Origin: Alteromonas lipotrueae
GTDB lineage: Bacteria > Pseudomonadota > Gammaproteobacteria > Enterobacterales > Alteromonadaceae
NCBI RefSeq assembly: GCF_019249215.1
Contig: NZ_JAESDI010000013.1
Coordinates: 1 to 64,000, forward strand
DNA length: 64,000 bases
Reading direction: 5' to 3'
In this document: piece after piece, positions 1 to 8,591 of the stretch
Layout: each line of letters starts with the position of its first letter
Position numbering within the stretch: the stretch's first letter is position 1
The notes under the pieces: model-generated
Seen by the model: only the letters and a program-made list of their open reading frames with translations
Databases searched by the model: none
What the model was told of the DNA's origin: nothing
Program-made: the position numbers and the translations under genes

Positions 1-4
1 CAAT

Positions 5-28
5 AAACCGACGAAAGTCGGTTTTTTT
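5..28 (+). terminator. Rho-independent terminator
   Basis: The stem ACCGAC/GTCGGT closes a GAAA-type loop and is followed by seven T residues. It is oriented to end plus-strand transcripts entering from left of the window. The same stem family recurs at 144-164 and 3653-3679. Confidence 0.75.
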
Positions 29-49
29 GTGTCTGGTGATTGATAAAGC

Positions 50-134
50 CGCCACGAAGGCGTGGCGTCCGAGTGTCAGCCCAGCCAAAGTCCGCCCACT
101 GGGGCCATCTCTTTTCATTACCAATGAAAGAGAT
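50..134. repeat. Two tandem inverted repeats in the left intergenic region
   Basis: Positions 50-67 form a perfect stem CGCCACG-AAGG-CGTGGCG. Positions 107-134 form a second near-perfect inverted repeat, with ATCTCTTT and AAAGAGAT as its outer arms. Neither is followed by a T tract, so they are structured RNA or DNA between two terminators rather than terminators. I see no gene here. Confidence 0.45.
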
Positions 135-143
135 AACAATAAT

Positions 144-164
144 CCGACGTAAAGTCGGTTTTTT
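144..164 (+). terminator. Rho-independent terminator
   Basis: The stem CCGAC-GTAAA-GTCGG is followed by six T residues. It is nearly the same as the terminator at 5-28 and points to the plus strand, so it does not obviously end the minus-strand MarR gene beside it. Confidence 0.65.
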
Positions 165-185
165 GTCTACAGTGACTAATGCATT

Positions 186-635
186 TCACCCCGATTTTTC
201 TGACAGAAATTCCAAGTTAACTAACATTTTCTCGGCCAATCGCTGAAATTCCCACAACTCTTCTTGAGTTAAGCCTTCACTCAACTGTTCTAAAATATAG
301 CGATCAATTTCTGTAACACGCTGGTAAAGGGCCCATCCTGTGTCAGTGCAAATTATTAATTGGCTGCGTTTGTCATTGGGATTAGGCTTTTTAGTTACTA
401 ATCCTTCATCCGTTAACGTGTTTAACAACCGAGTGACCTGGGCTTTATCACGCATCAAATCCACAGAAATTTGATTGGCCGTTATCTCGTTCTTTGCCCC
501 TATTAGTTTCAAAACTTGCACATGCATGGGGCTTAAACACTCAACTTTCTTGGTATCTTCGACCTTGGGTTTTGCACTTTTTTTCAATGCCATGACAAGT
601 TTAAAAATCATTTCAACGGGATTTAGTTCTGACAA
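186..635 (-). CDS. MarR family transcriptional regulator
   Basis: This is a 149-residue winged-helix protein of normal MarR length. The central part carries the recognition helix region around residues 55-80, followed by the wing with the family-typical DKRSQ motif near residue 88. MarR proteins act as dimers on palindromic operators and usually repress a divergent gene. The start is TTG at 635, preceded by AGGAG at 5 nt; the alternative ATG at codon 9 has no ribosome site. Upstream are two copies of an AGTTGACA-type palindrome (683-699 and 712-728), ahead of the divergent gene pair at 776-2054. These are the obvious targets, so autoregulation and repression of that pair are likely. The ligand is unknown. 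Confidence 0.88.
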   Translation of the reverse strand: MSELNPVEMIFKLVMALKKSAKPKVEDTKKVECLSPMHVQVLKLIGAKNEITANQISVDLMRDKAQVTRLLNTLTDEGLVTKKPNPNDKRSQLIICTDTGWALYQRVTEIDRYILEQLSEGLTQEELWEFQRLAEKMLVNLEFLSEKSG

Positions 636-682
636 AAGAACTCCTACCTAAGTGGCTGACATTGCCAATCATAGTAAATACT

Positions 683-699
683 AGTTGACAATGTCAACT
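683..699. promoter_or_regulatory. Palindromic operator, probable MarR site 1
   Basis: AGTTGACAATGTCAACT is a perfect 17-bp palindrome with one central base. It lies between the MarR gene and the divergent gene at 776, where MarR-family operators normally sit. Confidence 0.7.
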
Positions 700-711
700 T
701 ATTTGAAATAT

Positions 712-728
712 AGTTGATTTTGTCAACA
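712..728. promoter_or_regulatory. Palindromic operator, probable MarR site 2
   Basis: AGTTGATTTTGTCAACA repeats the site at 683-699 with small changes and begins 29 bp after it, nearly three helical turns. Paired sites on one face of the helix suit two MarR dimers. Confidence 0.62.
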
Positions 729-775
729 ATATGTCAATTTATCCAATACAGCAACAATGTTAAAGGAGCTAATAA

Positions 776-1243
776 GTGAAACCCAACTTTAATGGCGAAA
801 CACCTGTTATTTTTAAGGTGGCCGCAATCCTTTCGATTATTAGCGTAATGGCGGGAACATTAACCTGCATCATGACATTGGTTAACTTAGGTTATGGACC
901 CCATTTTATAAAAAACTGGTTAAGTTCTTTTGCCTTAGCGGTATGCATTTTAGTACCTGCTGGCTACTTGGTAATGTCTATCGTGAACTTGCTGGTGGAA
1001 CGCCTTTTCTCTGCACTTCCCCCCCTTAAAAAGAACATATTAGCCGGGGTGTTTATGGCTATTGTTATGGAGTCAATTATGGCGGTAAGCACAGCGGCCA
1101 ATACCATTGGATTTACTGATTTAAATGTATTTTTTCAAGCCGTTTTTGATGGTTTTATTACCGCTCTTCCCGTAGGTCTTGTACTTAGCTTAGTGATGAC
1201 CCTGACCATAAAACCCAAACTTGAACAATTTATGGCTAGTTAG
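776..1243 (+). CDS. DUF2798-like small membrane protein
   Basis: The product is 155 residues with four hydrophobic segments at about 15-40, 50-75, 88-110 and 125-148. It appears to be two copies of a two-helix unit, as in proteins with the DUF2798 domain, whose function is unknown. The start is GTG at 776, with AAGGAG at 763-768. It is the first gene after the two MarR-type operators and is followed after 22 bp by an SDR gene, so the two probably form one MarR-controlled unit. An integral inner-membrane location is inferred. The DUF2798 label is from general resemblance and has moderate certainty. Confidence 0.75.
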   Translation: MKPNFNGETPVIFKVAAILSIISVMAGTLTCIMTLVNLGYGPHFIKNWLSSFALAVCILVPAGYLVMSIVNLLVERLFSALPPLKKNILAGVFMAIVMESIMAVSTAANTIGFTDLNVFFQAVFDGFITALPVGLVLSLVMTLTIKPKLEQFMAS

Positions 1244-1265
1244 CCAAACAGAAGCTTAAAAGACG

Positions 1266-2054
1266 ATGAACATTTTAATTACGGGTGGCCACTCTGGCAT
1301 TGGACTGGAATTAACCACGATACTGCTTGAGCAAGGTCACAAACTTGGACTGGTCGTAAGAAATCAGAATAGAGCCGATGCACTAGAAAAAGAAATAGAT
1401 ACAACAGATATCGATTTTTTTTATGCTGATTTAAGTAAGCATCAAGATGTCGTTTCAGTGGCTGAACAAGTTACTACCCAATGGCAGACTATTGATGGTT
1501 TGTTTAATAACGCAGGTGTGATGCTTGACGATACATATTTTTCAGACAGTAACAATGAAATGCACTATGAGGTGAATGTATTGGCACCTTATAAATTGGC
1601 AACCTTATTAGCCGAAAAGCTAGAGGGTGGATTTATTGTTAATACTGCAACAGGTGGTCTACACAATCAGTCAATCCTCAAGGTTGATACCTTGTTGGCT
1701 CCAACCAAGTTCGTAAAACTAATGGGTGCGTATTACCAGTCGAAACTTGCGCTCACTCTGTTAATAAATGATTTCGCAAAATCACATTCAAACACTCTGA
1801 TTTTGAACGTTGATCCTGGTTTATTGAAAACCAAAATGTCAGGCAATAAGGAATCAATGCCTTTGTTCATGAAACCAATTGTAAAACTCTTTTTTAAACC
1901 TCCTGCCGACGGTGCTAAGAAGTTATTGAATGCAGCTTTTAATGAACAGTTTAAAGATAAAAGTGGTGTTTATATAACAGGCAATAAGGTGAAGCGGATG
2001 AAAGTCGAATTAACCAATGAATGGAAGGATAAGTTGCTCGCAGCAATGAAATAG
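1266..2054 (+). CDS. SDR family NAD(P)-dependent oxidoreductase
   Basis: This is a 262-residue classical-type short-chain dehydrogenase/reductase. The nucleotide-binding motif TGGHSGIG is at residues 6-13, the NNAG motif at 81-84, and the catalytic pair is Tyr156 and Lys160 (YYQSK). The position normally occupied by catalytic Ser, near residue 128, reads as Thr in a NTATGG context, which is unusual but seen in some family members. The protein is cytoplasmic. The family reduces or oxidises carbonyl/alcohol groups, and the substrate cannot be told. It follows the DUF2798-like gene closely and probably shares its MarR-controlled promoter. Confidence 0.88.
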   Translation: MNILITGGHSGIGLELTTILLEQGHKLGLVVRNQNRADALEKEIDTTDIDFFYADLSKHQDVVSVAEQVTTQWQTIDGLFNNAGVMLDDTYFSDSNNEMHYEVNVLAPYKLATLLAEKLEGGFIVNTATGGLHNQSILKVDTLLAPTKFVKLMGAYYQSKLALTLLINDFAKSHSNTLILNVDPGLLKTKMSGNKESMPLFMKPIVKLFFKPPADGAKKLLNAAFNEQFKDKSGVYITGNKVKRMKVELTNEWKDKLLAAMK

Positions 2055-2083
2055 AGGTTCCAAAGCCAATACACAACAGTCCG

Positions 2084-2110
2084 AGCTCACAGACAATCTG
2101 TGGGCTTTCT
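2084..2110 (+). terminator. Possible terminator after the SDR gene
   Basis: AGCTCACAGA pairs with TCTGTGGGCT across a 3-nt loop, with one G-U pair, followed by a short T-rich tail. It lies 30 bp after the SDR stop codon. The tail is weak. Confidence 0.4.
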
Positions 2111-2201
2111 GATCCAAAGCGGACCATAGCAAAGAGCGTATACGCAATGACTTGAATCAGCCCAAACCCATTAATTATTTATCATTTTATAGGAGTTAAT
2201 T

Positions 2202-2564
2202 ATGTCAAAAGTAAAAACCGTACTTTCCTGGGTACCATTGGTTCTGTTAGGTTTGCCAATGATAGCCGCTGGCGGCGCCAAACTTGCTGGTGTACCAGAC
2301 CTTCACGCCAGTTTTTCTCAAATGGGATTGCCTGGTTGGTTTGGTTATTTTATCGGCGCCTGTGAACTAGCAGCTGGTATTGCTATGTTTATTCCTAGGT
2401 TCACAGCCCTAGCAGCGACAGGCCTGATCCCGATCATGATTGGAGCAGCCTATTTTCATCTTTTCTATGCGGTACCCTCGCCGGCTCCAGCCATAGTCTT
2501 TATCGCACTATGTATTTACGCGATTGTGTTACGCAGAAAAGACGCCATTTGGTATCCAATTTGA
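2202..2564 (+). CDS. DoxX family membrane protein
   Basis: The product is 120 residues with four predicted membrane helices at about 8-28, 47-65, 70-90 and 93-112. The early GLPMIAAGGAKLAG segment is typical of DoxX/DoxD-like proteins. The start has a good ribosome site (TAGGAG, 8 nt before ATG). DoxX-like proteins are inner-membrane proteins loosely tied to redox or detoxification, and the exact role is not established. It stands alone between a weak terminator and the terminator at 2626-2649. Confidence 0.82.
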   Translation: MSKVKTVLSWVPLVLLGLPMIAAGGAKLAGVPDLHASFSQMGLPGWFGYFIGACELAAGIAMFIPRFTALAATGLIPIMIGAAYFHLFYAVPSPAPAIVFIALCIYAIVLRRKDAIWYPI

Positions 2565-2625
2565 TGGTAATTTTTGAATCACTAACGGAGCGATAGTAAG
2601 CCCGCCAACTGGTACCAAATATTTA

Positions 2626-2649
2626 AACCAACTTTTTAGTTGGTTTTTT
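2626..2649 (+). terminator. Rho-independent terminator
   Basis: AACCAACT-TTTT-AGTTGGTT is followed by further T residues, about 60 bp after the DoxX-like gene. The sequence after it (GCGTCTGGTGGTT) resembles the one after the terminator at 5-28 (GTGTCTGGTGATT), suggesting a repeated intergenic block. Confidence 0.72.
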
Positions 2650-2810
2650 GCGTCTGGTGGTTAGCCCTCTGATGACAATGTACTCTCACCCCTTAATTCT
2701 CGCCGTAATCCAACTGAAACATAAACAGTATAGCTTTATAGAATTCGAGTCATTGTGTGTGAATCTATTCTATTCACAAAACAGAGCAAAGCGAGTTGAT
2801 ATAGTTTTCT

Positions 2811-3599
2811 ATGAAAAAACTGAAACGCTATCAATACGAGCGATACGCCATTCTTTGCCAACTCTCCTACCCCGACGCTGAAGCGCACTACCGCCAAGTA
2901 TTAAAACCCTTTCACGAACGTCACTTAGTCGATAAATATGGCCGGATGAGCGTCAGGATCTTATGGGTAGATAACAAAAAAGAAGCCATTGTGGTATTTA
3001 GGGGTTCACTAGGACTAAAAGACTGGCTCGCAAATTTGGTATTCCTGCCAACTAAAATCCAACAAGTCGATAAAAAGTTCTATGTACACTGGGGCTTTAG
3101 TCGACTACTTCATCAACCCATGTATTCAAGCACGAAGACGATTGAAGAGGCGCTGCCATTGCAAGAACTTTTGGTTAAAGTACTAGAACCTCTGCAAAAT
3201 CAAGGTAAGCGTTTTACGTTTATAGGCCACTCTTCAGGAGGCGCAGTAGCCGTACTGATGGCCGATTATTTTGAAAGAAAAAATGCTAAAGCCGTTAAAC
3301 GAGTAGTGACTTTTGGCCAACCCGCAGTGGGCAGTCGTTCATGGTACAAAAACTATCTATTACACCACAAAACATACCGCATTTGCTGTGACTTAGACGT
3401 AGTAACGTTTATGCCTCCCTTCCCTTTTTACTTTTGGCATGTGGGTAAAATGCTATGGCTGCATGACGATCAAATCTATGAAAACACGCCTACGCATAAG
3501 CGTTTTTTTAAATCTTTAAGTAGCTGGCTATTAAGACCTATTACCTACCATTACATGAGAAAATACATTAGAAATAAATCGTTGTTCGATGAACATTAG
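2811..3599 (+). CDS. Class 3 lipase-like alpha/beta hydrolase
   Basis: The product is 262 residues and matches the Lipase_3 family layout. The nucleophile motif GHSSGG puts the catalytic Ser at about residue 141. The acid is probably Asp196 in a DLDVVTFMPP segment, and the His is about residue 210 in WHVG. The family hydrolyses acylglycerols or other esters. No clear signal peptide is visible, so it is either cytoplasmic or exported by other means. The ribosome site before ATG 2811 is weak. Several basic residues and Tyr mark the C-terminal 40 residues. It is followed by a bidirectional terminator. Confidence 0.85.
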   Translation: MKKLKRYQYERYAILCQLSYPDAEAHYRQVLKPFHERHLVDKYGRMSVRILWVDNKKEAIVVFRGSLGLKDWLANLVFLPTKIQQVDKKFYVHWGFSRLLHQPMYSSTKTIEEALPLQELLVKVLEPLQNQGKRFTFIGHSSGGAVAVLMADYFERKNAKAVKRVVTFGQPAVGSRSWYKNYLLHHKTYRICCDLDVVTFMPPFPFYFWHVGKMLWLHDDQIYENTPTHKRFFKSLSSWLLRPITYHYMRKYIRNKSLFDEH

Positions 3600-3652
3600 T
3601 GTGTGCTCATGCTAAAGGTTTTTTTAAATGTGAAGGCCGAATTTAAAAAAAT

Positions 3653-3679
3653 AAAAAACCGACTTAACGTCGGTTTTTT
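3653..3679. terminator. Bidirectional terminator
   Basis: AAAAAACCGAC and GTCGGTTTTTT form an inverted repeat with A and T tracts on both sides. It lies between the converging lipase gene (plus) and BNR-repeat gene (minus) and can serve both. Confidence 0.78.
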
Positions 3680-3750
3680 ATTTAAAGTGTGCCGACATTA
3701 CTATCGAACACCGTCATGGTACAAAGTAAAACTCAACACATACAAACTGC

Positions 3751-6700
3751 CTACAAACTGTCTAAATCGAAAACGCCCTTTTCAGCAAGCGCTTCATTGA
3801 CTGGCTTAACATTTTCTCGAAATAGAATTTCTAGCTGCAGTTTGTACTGCTGCCACCTAGCCTCTAAATCGTCTAAACGTTGCACTGCCCCAGCTTGCGC
3901 TGGCGCGCCGGTTCTATCGAAGTTATCCATTAAAAAGCGAACTTGTCGGTCGAGCATATTTGGCCAGTTTATGTCATCTTCAAAGGTTTGGTGTTTAGGT
4001 TGGATCACCAATGCCTCCCAATCATCAATAGCACTGACAATACGGTCAATTGAAGCTGACACTTCGCTGGCTAGTACCACATTCGACTCAGTTACCCCAT
4101 TTAGCGTTTCACGCACGTTACGGGCTTTTTGCAAATGTTCAAATAGCTCATTTAATAAGTTTTCACTGGCCTGAATGCTTTGCTCAACAATTTGTAATTG
4201 GGCGGCATCAGCTTCTTCCCTTGGGTCTGGCAGTACTTTAAACGGTCGGGTCTGAGACTGCTCGCCTACAGTGATAGTTGCTTTATAGTCGCCAGGCATT
4301 ACTCTGGCGCCATTCCAACCGCCAAATAACTTCACATTATCAATACAGTTCAAAGGTGAGCGTCGTAAATCCCATACAAACTCGTTATAACCTTCTTTTG
4401 TTGAAGGGTGTTTAAACTTCAGCGGGCTACGTGCGTCTTCGTTACCCTTGGCGCACTTTTCAAACGCATCTGCGGTTGACGATAACGTACGCACGAGTTG
4501 ATTTTTCGAATCAAAAATATCGATACGAAGACTTTCACTCTCTTCAAGCTCATCTTTTAGGTAGTAACGGAACCTTGCTCCGCGAGGAGGGTTTTTCGCT
4601 TCTGGTTGGCCGCTCATATTGCCGCCAGACAACAAGCGCACACCGTCGACAGGGCTAAATTGAAACAGAGCTTCATTGTGTAATGAACCACTGACTTCAC
4701 GCAGCGGGTTTATGTTGTCCAAAATCCAAAAGCCACGACCTTGAGTTGCCACAACTAAGTCATCACCTTTTACCTGCATATCAGTTATTGCAACAGGCGG
4801 CAAATTAAGTGCCATTTCTTGCCAGTTTTTACCATCGTCAAAACTAACAAACATACCGCTTTCAGTACCCGCGAACAGCATACCTTCGTGCTTTTTATCT
4901 TCACGTACCACGCGAACAAACGCATCTTCAGGCAAGCCTTTATCTATGCGAGTCCAGCGTTTTCCGTAGTTTTCTGTTTTATAAATATAGGGCTGATAGT
5001 CATTCAGTTTATAGCCAGTTACCGCTACATAGGCTTTACCCTCAGCGTGAACGCTTAGCTCAATAGCATTAACCTGTGCTTCTTTTTTATGAGGCGTAAT
5101 GTCTTTCCAGTTTTTGCCTTCATCTTTGGTTAAATGTAACTTGCCATCATCTGCACCTACCCATAGTTCACCTGCATTTGCTGGCGATTCAGCAATATAG
5201 AAAACCGTATTGTAATATTCAGCACCGGCTTGCTCGTTGGTGATAGGTCCGCCGTTTAAGCCCTGCTTTTCTACCTCGTTACGGGTTAAATCTGGGCTTA
5301 TCTCTTGCCAGTTAACACCTCTGTCGGTGGTTTTTAATATCATCTGCGTACCGTAGTACACTGTTTTCGGGTCGTGCAGCGACACCAATACCGGTGCATT
5401 CCAATTAGTACGGTATTTCTGATCTCGCGCATTTCGCCCAAATACGTATTCAGGATAAGGCATGATAGGGCGAGTAAGCCCTGTGTCTTTGTTGAATTCA
5501 GTTAATGTGCCATTAATAGTGGTGGCGTAAATCAGCGTAGGATTGTCGGCATCAAAGGCGATATGTGCGCTTTCACCACCGCCTACGGCGAATTGCTCCG
5601 CGATTCCAATGCCCCCATCATAGGTAGAAGAAGGGGTCGCCATTGTGGTGTTATCTTGCTGGCCGCCATAGACATGGTAGGGTTCAAGGTTATCGGTAAC
5701 TACGCGATAAAACTGCGCAGTGGGTTGGTTATAAATACTCGACCACGACTTTCCACCATCAAACGTTACGGTTGCGCCACCGTCGTTGGCATTTATCATA
5801 TTCAGGCTGTTTTCAGGGTTTATCCACATATCGTGGGTATCACCGTGTGGCAATGATTTAATCTCAAAGGTTTTGCCGCCATCGATAGATTTATGCAGCT
5901 GTACATTCATCACATACAGGGTGTTTTCGTCGTTAGGGTCAACCTTAATATGATTGTAATACCAGGCTCTGGCTTTAAGAATATTATCGCCATTCATTAG
6001 CTGCCAAGACGCGCCAGCATCATCGCTGCGGTACAAGCCACCTTTGTCAGCTTCAATAATCGCGTAAACGCGCTTCGGGTTAGAGGCAGAAATATCTATT
6101 CCCACCTTACCCATAAGCTTAGGCAAGTCTGTTTCTAGTTTATCCCAAGTCTCACCACCGTCGGTGGACTTATAAATACCGCCGCCGTCGCCGCCTGATT
6201 TTACGAACCATGGTGTTCTTCCGTGGTGCCACATGCTGGCGTACAACACTCTTGGGTTCGACGGGTCTAGTGCTAAATCTGCTGCTCCCGTGTCGGCATT
6301 AACGTTAAGTACGTGCTTCCAGTTTTTACCACCATCGGTAGTTTTAAACACACCGCGCGCTTCATTTGGCGCCCAAATATTACCTTGAACAGCCGCCCAC
6401 GCGATATCTGGATTGGTGGGGTGAATGCGAATTTTAGGAATTTGACCACGGTTTTTTAAACCGACTAGCTCCCATGTTTCACCCGCATCGGTAGACTTAT
6501 ATACACCTTTACCATGGCTGGTAGTTACACCGCGAATAGGACCTTCTCCGGTGCCCACATAAATAACGTTGTGATCTGAGGGGGCTACAGCAATTGCTCC
6601 AATACTACCTACTTCAAAGTGCTTGTCAGACAACGGCTTCCAAGACAAACCGGCGTTATCTGTTTTCCACACGCCACCACCTGCGGCCCCCATGTAATAA

Positions 6701-6891
6701 AGGTTGGGGTTACCATCAACGCCTGAAACGGCAACAGAGCGACCGCCACGAAAAGGGCCAATATTACGATATTCCATTTTGTCGAAAAGCTTGGGATTAA
6801 CGGTATCTTTTAACGCAAATGCCGGAAACGAGAGACTAACCAGCGCGCTAATAGACACAACTAAAGCCGCTAATGTTCGCCGTAATATCAT
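3751..6891 (-). CDS. Secreted BNR/VPS10-like beta-propeller protein
   Basis: This 1046-residue protein has an N-terminal signal peptide (about residues 1-26, ending near AFA). About ten Asp-box (BNR) repeats of the form S-x-D-x-G-x-x-W follow, for example KSTDAGETW, KTTDGGKNW and VSFDDGKNW. They spread over residues 80-740 and imply one or two beta-propellers like the VPS10/sortilin fold. The last 250 residues hold a beta-rich segment and an alpha-helical tail. Such proteins are often labelled glycosyl hydrolase, but Asp boxes are structural and do not show hydrolase activity. It is probably periplasmic or extracellular, perhaps binding protein or peptide. It is a single gene, ending against the bidirectional terminator at 3653-3679. 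Confidence 0.85.
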   Translation of the reverse strand: MILRRTLAALVVSISALVSLSFPAFALKDTVNPKLFDKMEYRNIGPFRGGRSVAVSGVDGNPNLYYMGAAGGGVWKTDNAGLSWKPLSDKHFEVGSIGAIAVAPSDHNVIYVGTGEGPIRGVTTSHGKGVYKSTDAGETWELVGLKNRGQIPKIRIHPTNPDIAWAAVQGNIWAPNEARGVFKTTDGGKNWKHVLNVNADTGAADLALDPSNPRVLYASMWHHGRTPWFVKSGGDGGGIYKSTDGGETWDKLETDLPKLMGKVGIDISASNPKRVYAIIEADKGGLYRSDDAGASWQLMNGDNILKARAWYYNHIKVDPNDENTLYVMNVQLHKSIDGGKTFEIKSLPHGDTHDMWINPENSLNMINANDGGATVTFDGGKSWSSIYNQPTAQFYRVVTDNLEPYHVYGGQQDNTTMATPSSTYDGGIGIAEQFAVGGGESAHIAFDADNPTLIYATTINGTLTEFNKDTGLTRPIMPYPEYVFGRNARDQKYRTNWNAPVLVSLHDPKTVYYGTQMILKTTDRGVNWQEISPDLTRNEVEKQGLNGGPITNEQAGAEYYNTVFYIAESPANAGELWVGADDGKLHLTKDEGKNWKDITPHKKEAQVNAIELSVHAEGKAYVAVTGYKLNDYQPYIYKTENYGKRWTRIDKGLPEDAFVRVVREDKKHEGMLFAGTESGMFVSFDDGKNWQEMALNLPPVAITDMQVKGDDLVVATQGRGFWILDNINPLREVSGSLHNEALFQFSPVDGVRLLSGGNMSGQPEAKNPPRGARFRYYLKDELEESESLRIDIFDSKNQLVRTLSSTADAFEKCAKGNEDARSPLKFKHPSTKEGYNEFVWDLRRSPLNCIDNVKLFGGWNGARVMPGDYKATITVGEQSQTRPFKVLPDPREEADAAQLQIVEQSIQASENLLNELFEHLQKARNVRETLNGVTESNVVLASEVSASIDRIVSAIDDWEALVIQPKHQTFEDDINWPNMLDRQVRFLMDNFDRTGAPAQAGAVQRLDDLEARWQQYKLQLEILFRENVKPVNEALAEKGVFDLDSL

Positions 6892-7052
6892 TGTTAAAAG
6901 CCTTATTGTATTTAGTTTTTTAGGAAGGTTTGGTGCTTAATGTTTATATAGTGCAACGTATTTAGCCTTCAGGTGAAGACGTAAATGTTTAATGTATATC
7001 TATTTTATACCACTTTCTTACGTACAGAATAAAGCGGTAAAGAAGAGAACTG

Positions 7053-8318
7053 TTATGATAAGTCACACAAGGTTGCAATGCCGACAGCATTCTTTCCTTT
7101 ATGCTTGGCGCTATACAATGCTTCATCTGCGCTCGATAGCATTTGGTTCGACAAATCGGTCATCGTTAGCCGGTCTGGGGTAACACTGACTATGCCAAAT
7201 GAACAAGATGCACTAAATGAATAGTCGTCCTTCCCGAAATCTGTTTTTGCAATGCGCTCACGAATTCGCTCGACCGTAGTAGGCGCATAATTCTCACCTT
7301 GTTTGCTGGCAAACAAAATAACGAACTCATCCCCTCCCAACCGCGCGATGCAATCAGACTGGCGAATATTTTCTTTTATAATAGTAGTGATTTGGGAGAG
7401 CAATGCATCACCATTAGCATGCCCGTATTGATCGTTGATGTTTTTAAAGTCATCTACATCAAATACGCATACCGATAACCAGCTCAACTCTCCACGTCGC
7501 ATTAGGTTCACAGCTTCAGTTAAACGTATCTCCAAATAGCTACGTGAGAATGCTTGGGTTAAATGGTCATACATAAGGCGGTTACTGAGCAACCGCCTTT
7601 CTTCATAAAGATCATCTATATGTAAAACCAAAACCCACGCAATACATGAAGTAACCGAAAATGAGCCTATCCAACTCAACGGCGGTAAATCAACGACCTG
7701 AATGCCGGTGAACGTATCACAAAGGCCTGTAATCACCCACACGACATTTGCCACCAACAACAATAAAACCGTGTTCGTATTGCTATTTTCTTGCCTAATG
7801 CGTTGTCGATTAAACACTCTCACGAGTATAAAAATACAATAGGCGGCGAGTACTAATATCCATGCCCCCCACAACTGGAATAAAGCCCCATATTCTAAGC
7901 CTGTGTAGTACTGAGATGTTGAGTAGAAAGCATTACTAAGAAAGTACTGGTTAGGCACCATGGTCAACAACGAAAAGACACCACAAATTACGTAGCACCA
8001 CTTTAGAAAGGTTGGCACTTTGTATTGAAAAAAAGCAATGTAAAAATGCAGACTCAACACTATGGTAAACATAGCCGCGATAACGGTTATTCGGTTAGAA
8101 ATACTGAGATAAGTAAGGTTATCGCTTGAGTTAACGAGTACCGCAAAGGCACCAAAAAAAATGCCACTGGTTAACGCTGAAAGCGCGAAAATCAGGTAAT
8201 ACTTCACGGACTCTTCATGGCGGGAAATCAAGCGATAGTATAGAAGCAAAAAGAAAAAGCTTAAGAGCAAGCAGATACTGGCAGTAATAAACAAAGGGAT
8301 AGAAGATGCTTGAACCAT
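7053..8318 (-). CDS. Membrane-anchored diguanylate cyclase (GGDEF)
   Basis: The N-terminal half contains about seven hydrophobic segments, and the C-terminal 170 residues form a GGDEF domain with an intact RLGGDEF active-site loop at about residue 325. An RxxD inhibitory site (RQSD) lies just upstream of it, so the enzyme should make c-di-GMP and be product-inhibited. I take ATG 8318 as the start; the longer frame from TTG 8339 has its Shine-Dalgarno-like GGGAG too close. The signal sensed by the membrane part is unknown. The 5' leader holds two interleaved inverted repeats (8356-8422). Confidence 0.88.
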   Translation of the reverse strand: MVQASSIPLFITASICLLLSFFFLLLYYRLISRHEESVKYYLIFALSALTSGIFFGAFAVLVNSSDNLTYLSISNRITVIAAMFTIVLSLHFYIAFFQYKVPTFLKWCYVICGVFSLLTMVPNQYFLSNAFYSTSQYYTGLEYGALFQLWGAWILVLAAYCIFILVRVFNRQRIRQENSNTNTVLLLLVANVVWVITGLCDTFTGIQVVDLPPLSWIGSFSVTSCIAWVLVLHIDDLYEERRLLSNRLMYDHLTQAFSRSYLEIRLTEAVNLMRRGELSWLSVCVFDVDDFKNINDQYGHANGDALLSQITTIIKENIRQSDCIARLGGDEFVILFASKQGENYAPTTVERIRERIAKTDFGKDDYSFSASCSFGIVSVTPDRLTMTDLSNQMLSSADEALYSAKHKGKNAVGIATLCDLS

Positions 8319-8355
8319 ACTACTTGCCCATCTCCCCAACTCCCTTTAGTTATGT

Positions 8356-8422
8356 GCCTTCTGTAAGCGTCTTAGCGTAGAAAAGCTCAAACAGAAGGCA
8401 ACACTAATTCAGCTTTTACGCT
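8356..8422. repeat. Interleaved inverted repeats in the leader of the diguanylate cyclase
   Basis: GCCTTCTGT (8356-8364) is perfectly complementary to ACAGAAGGC (8391-8399). AGCGTA..AAAGCT (8374-8387) is complementary to AGCTTTTACGCT (8411-8422) with a small bulge. The arms alternate 1-2-1-2, the topology of a pseudoknot, and lie about 40-100 nt upstream of the diguanylate cyclase start on its coding strand. Confidence 0.5.
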
Positions 8423-8591
8423 CATATGTTAAGTGTATGTTAGCGCAAAAGCACTCTGCTCGCTTGCTCTTAGTATAACGAACTTTGTCAATCTTGTAAC
8501 GATGGAGGGTTTATTTTACGCTGCCCCGGTGGGTAGAAACCCTTACATTTTGGATAAACCTATCATCAACAATAATAATAAGGGTAGCGCC

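Noticed and set aside
2648-2881. Plus-strand open frame of 77 codons before the lipase
   Set aside because: It overlaps the terminator after the DoxX gene and the lipase start in another frame and has no recognisable sequence.
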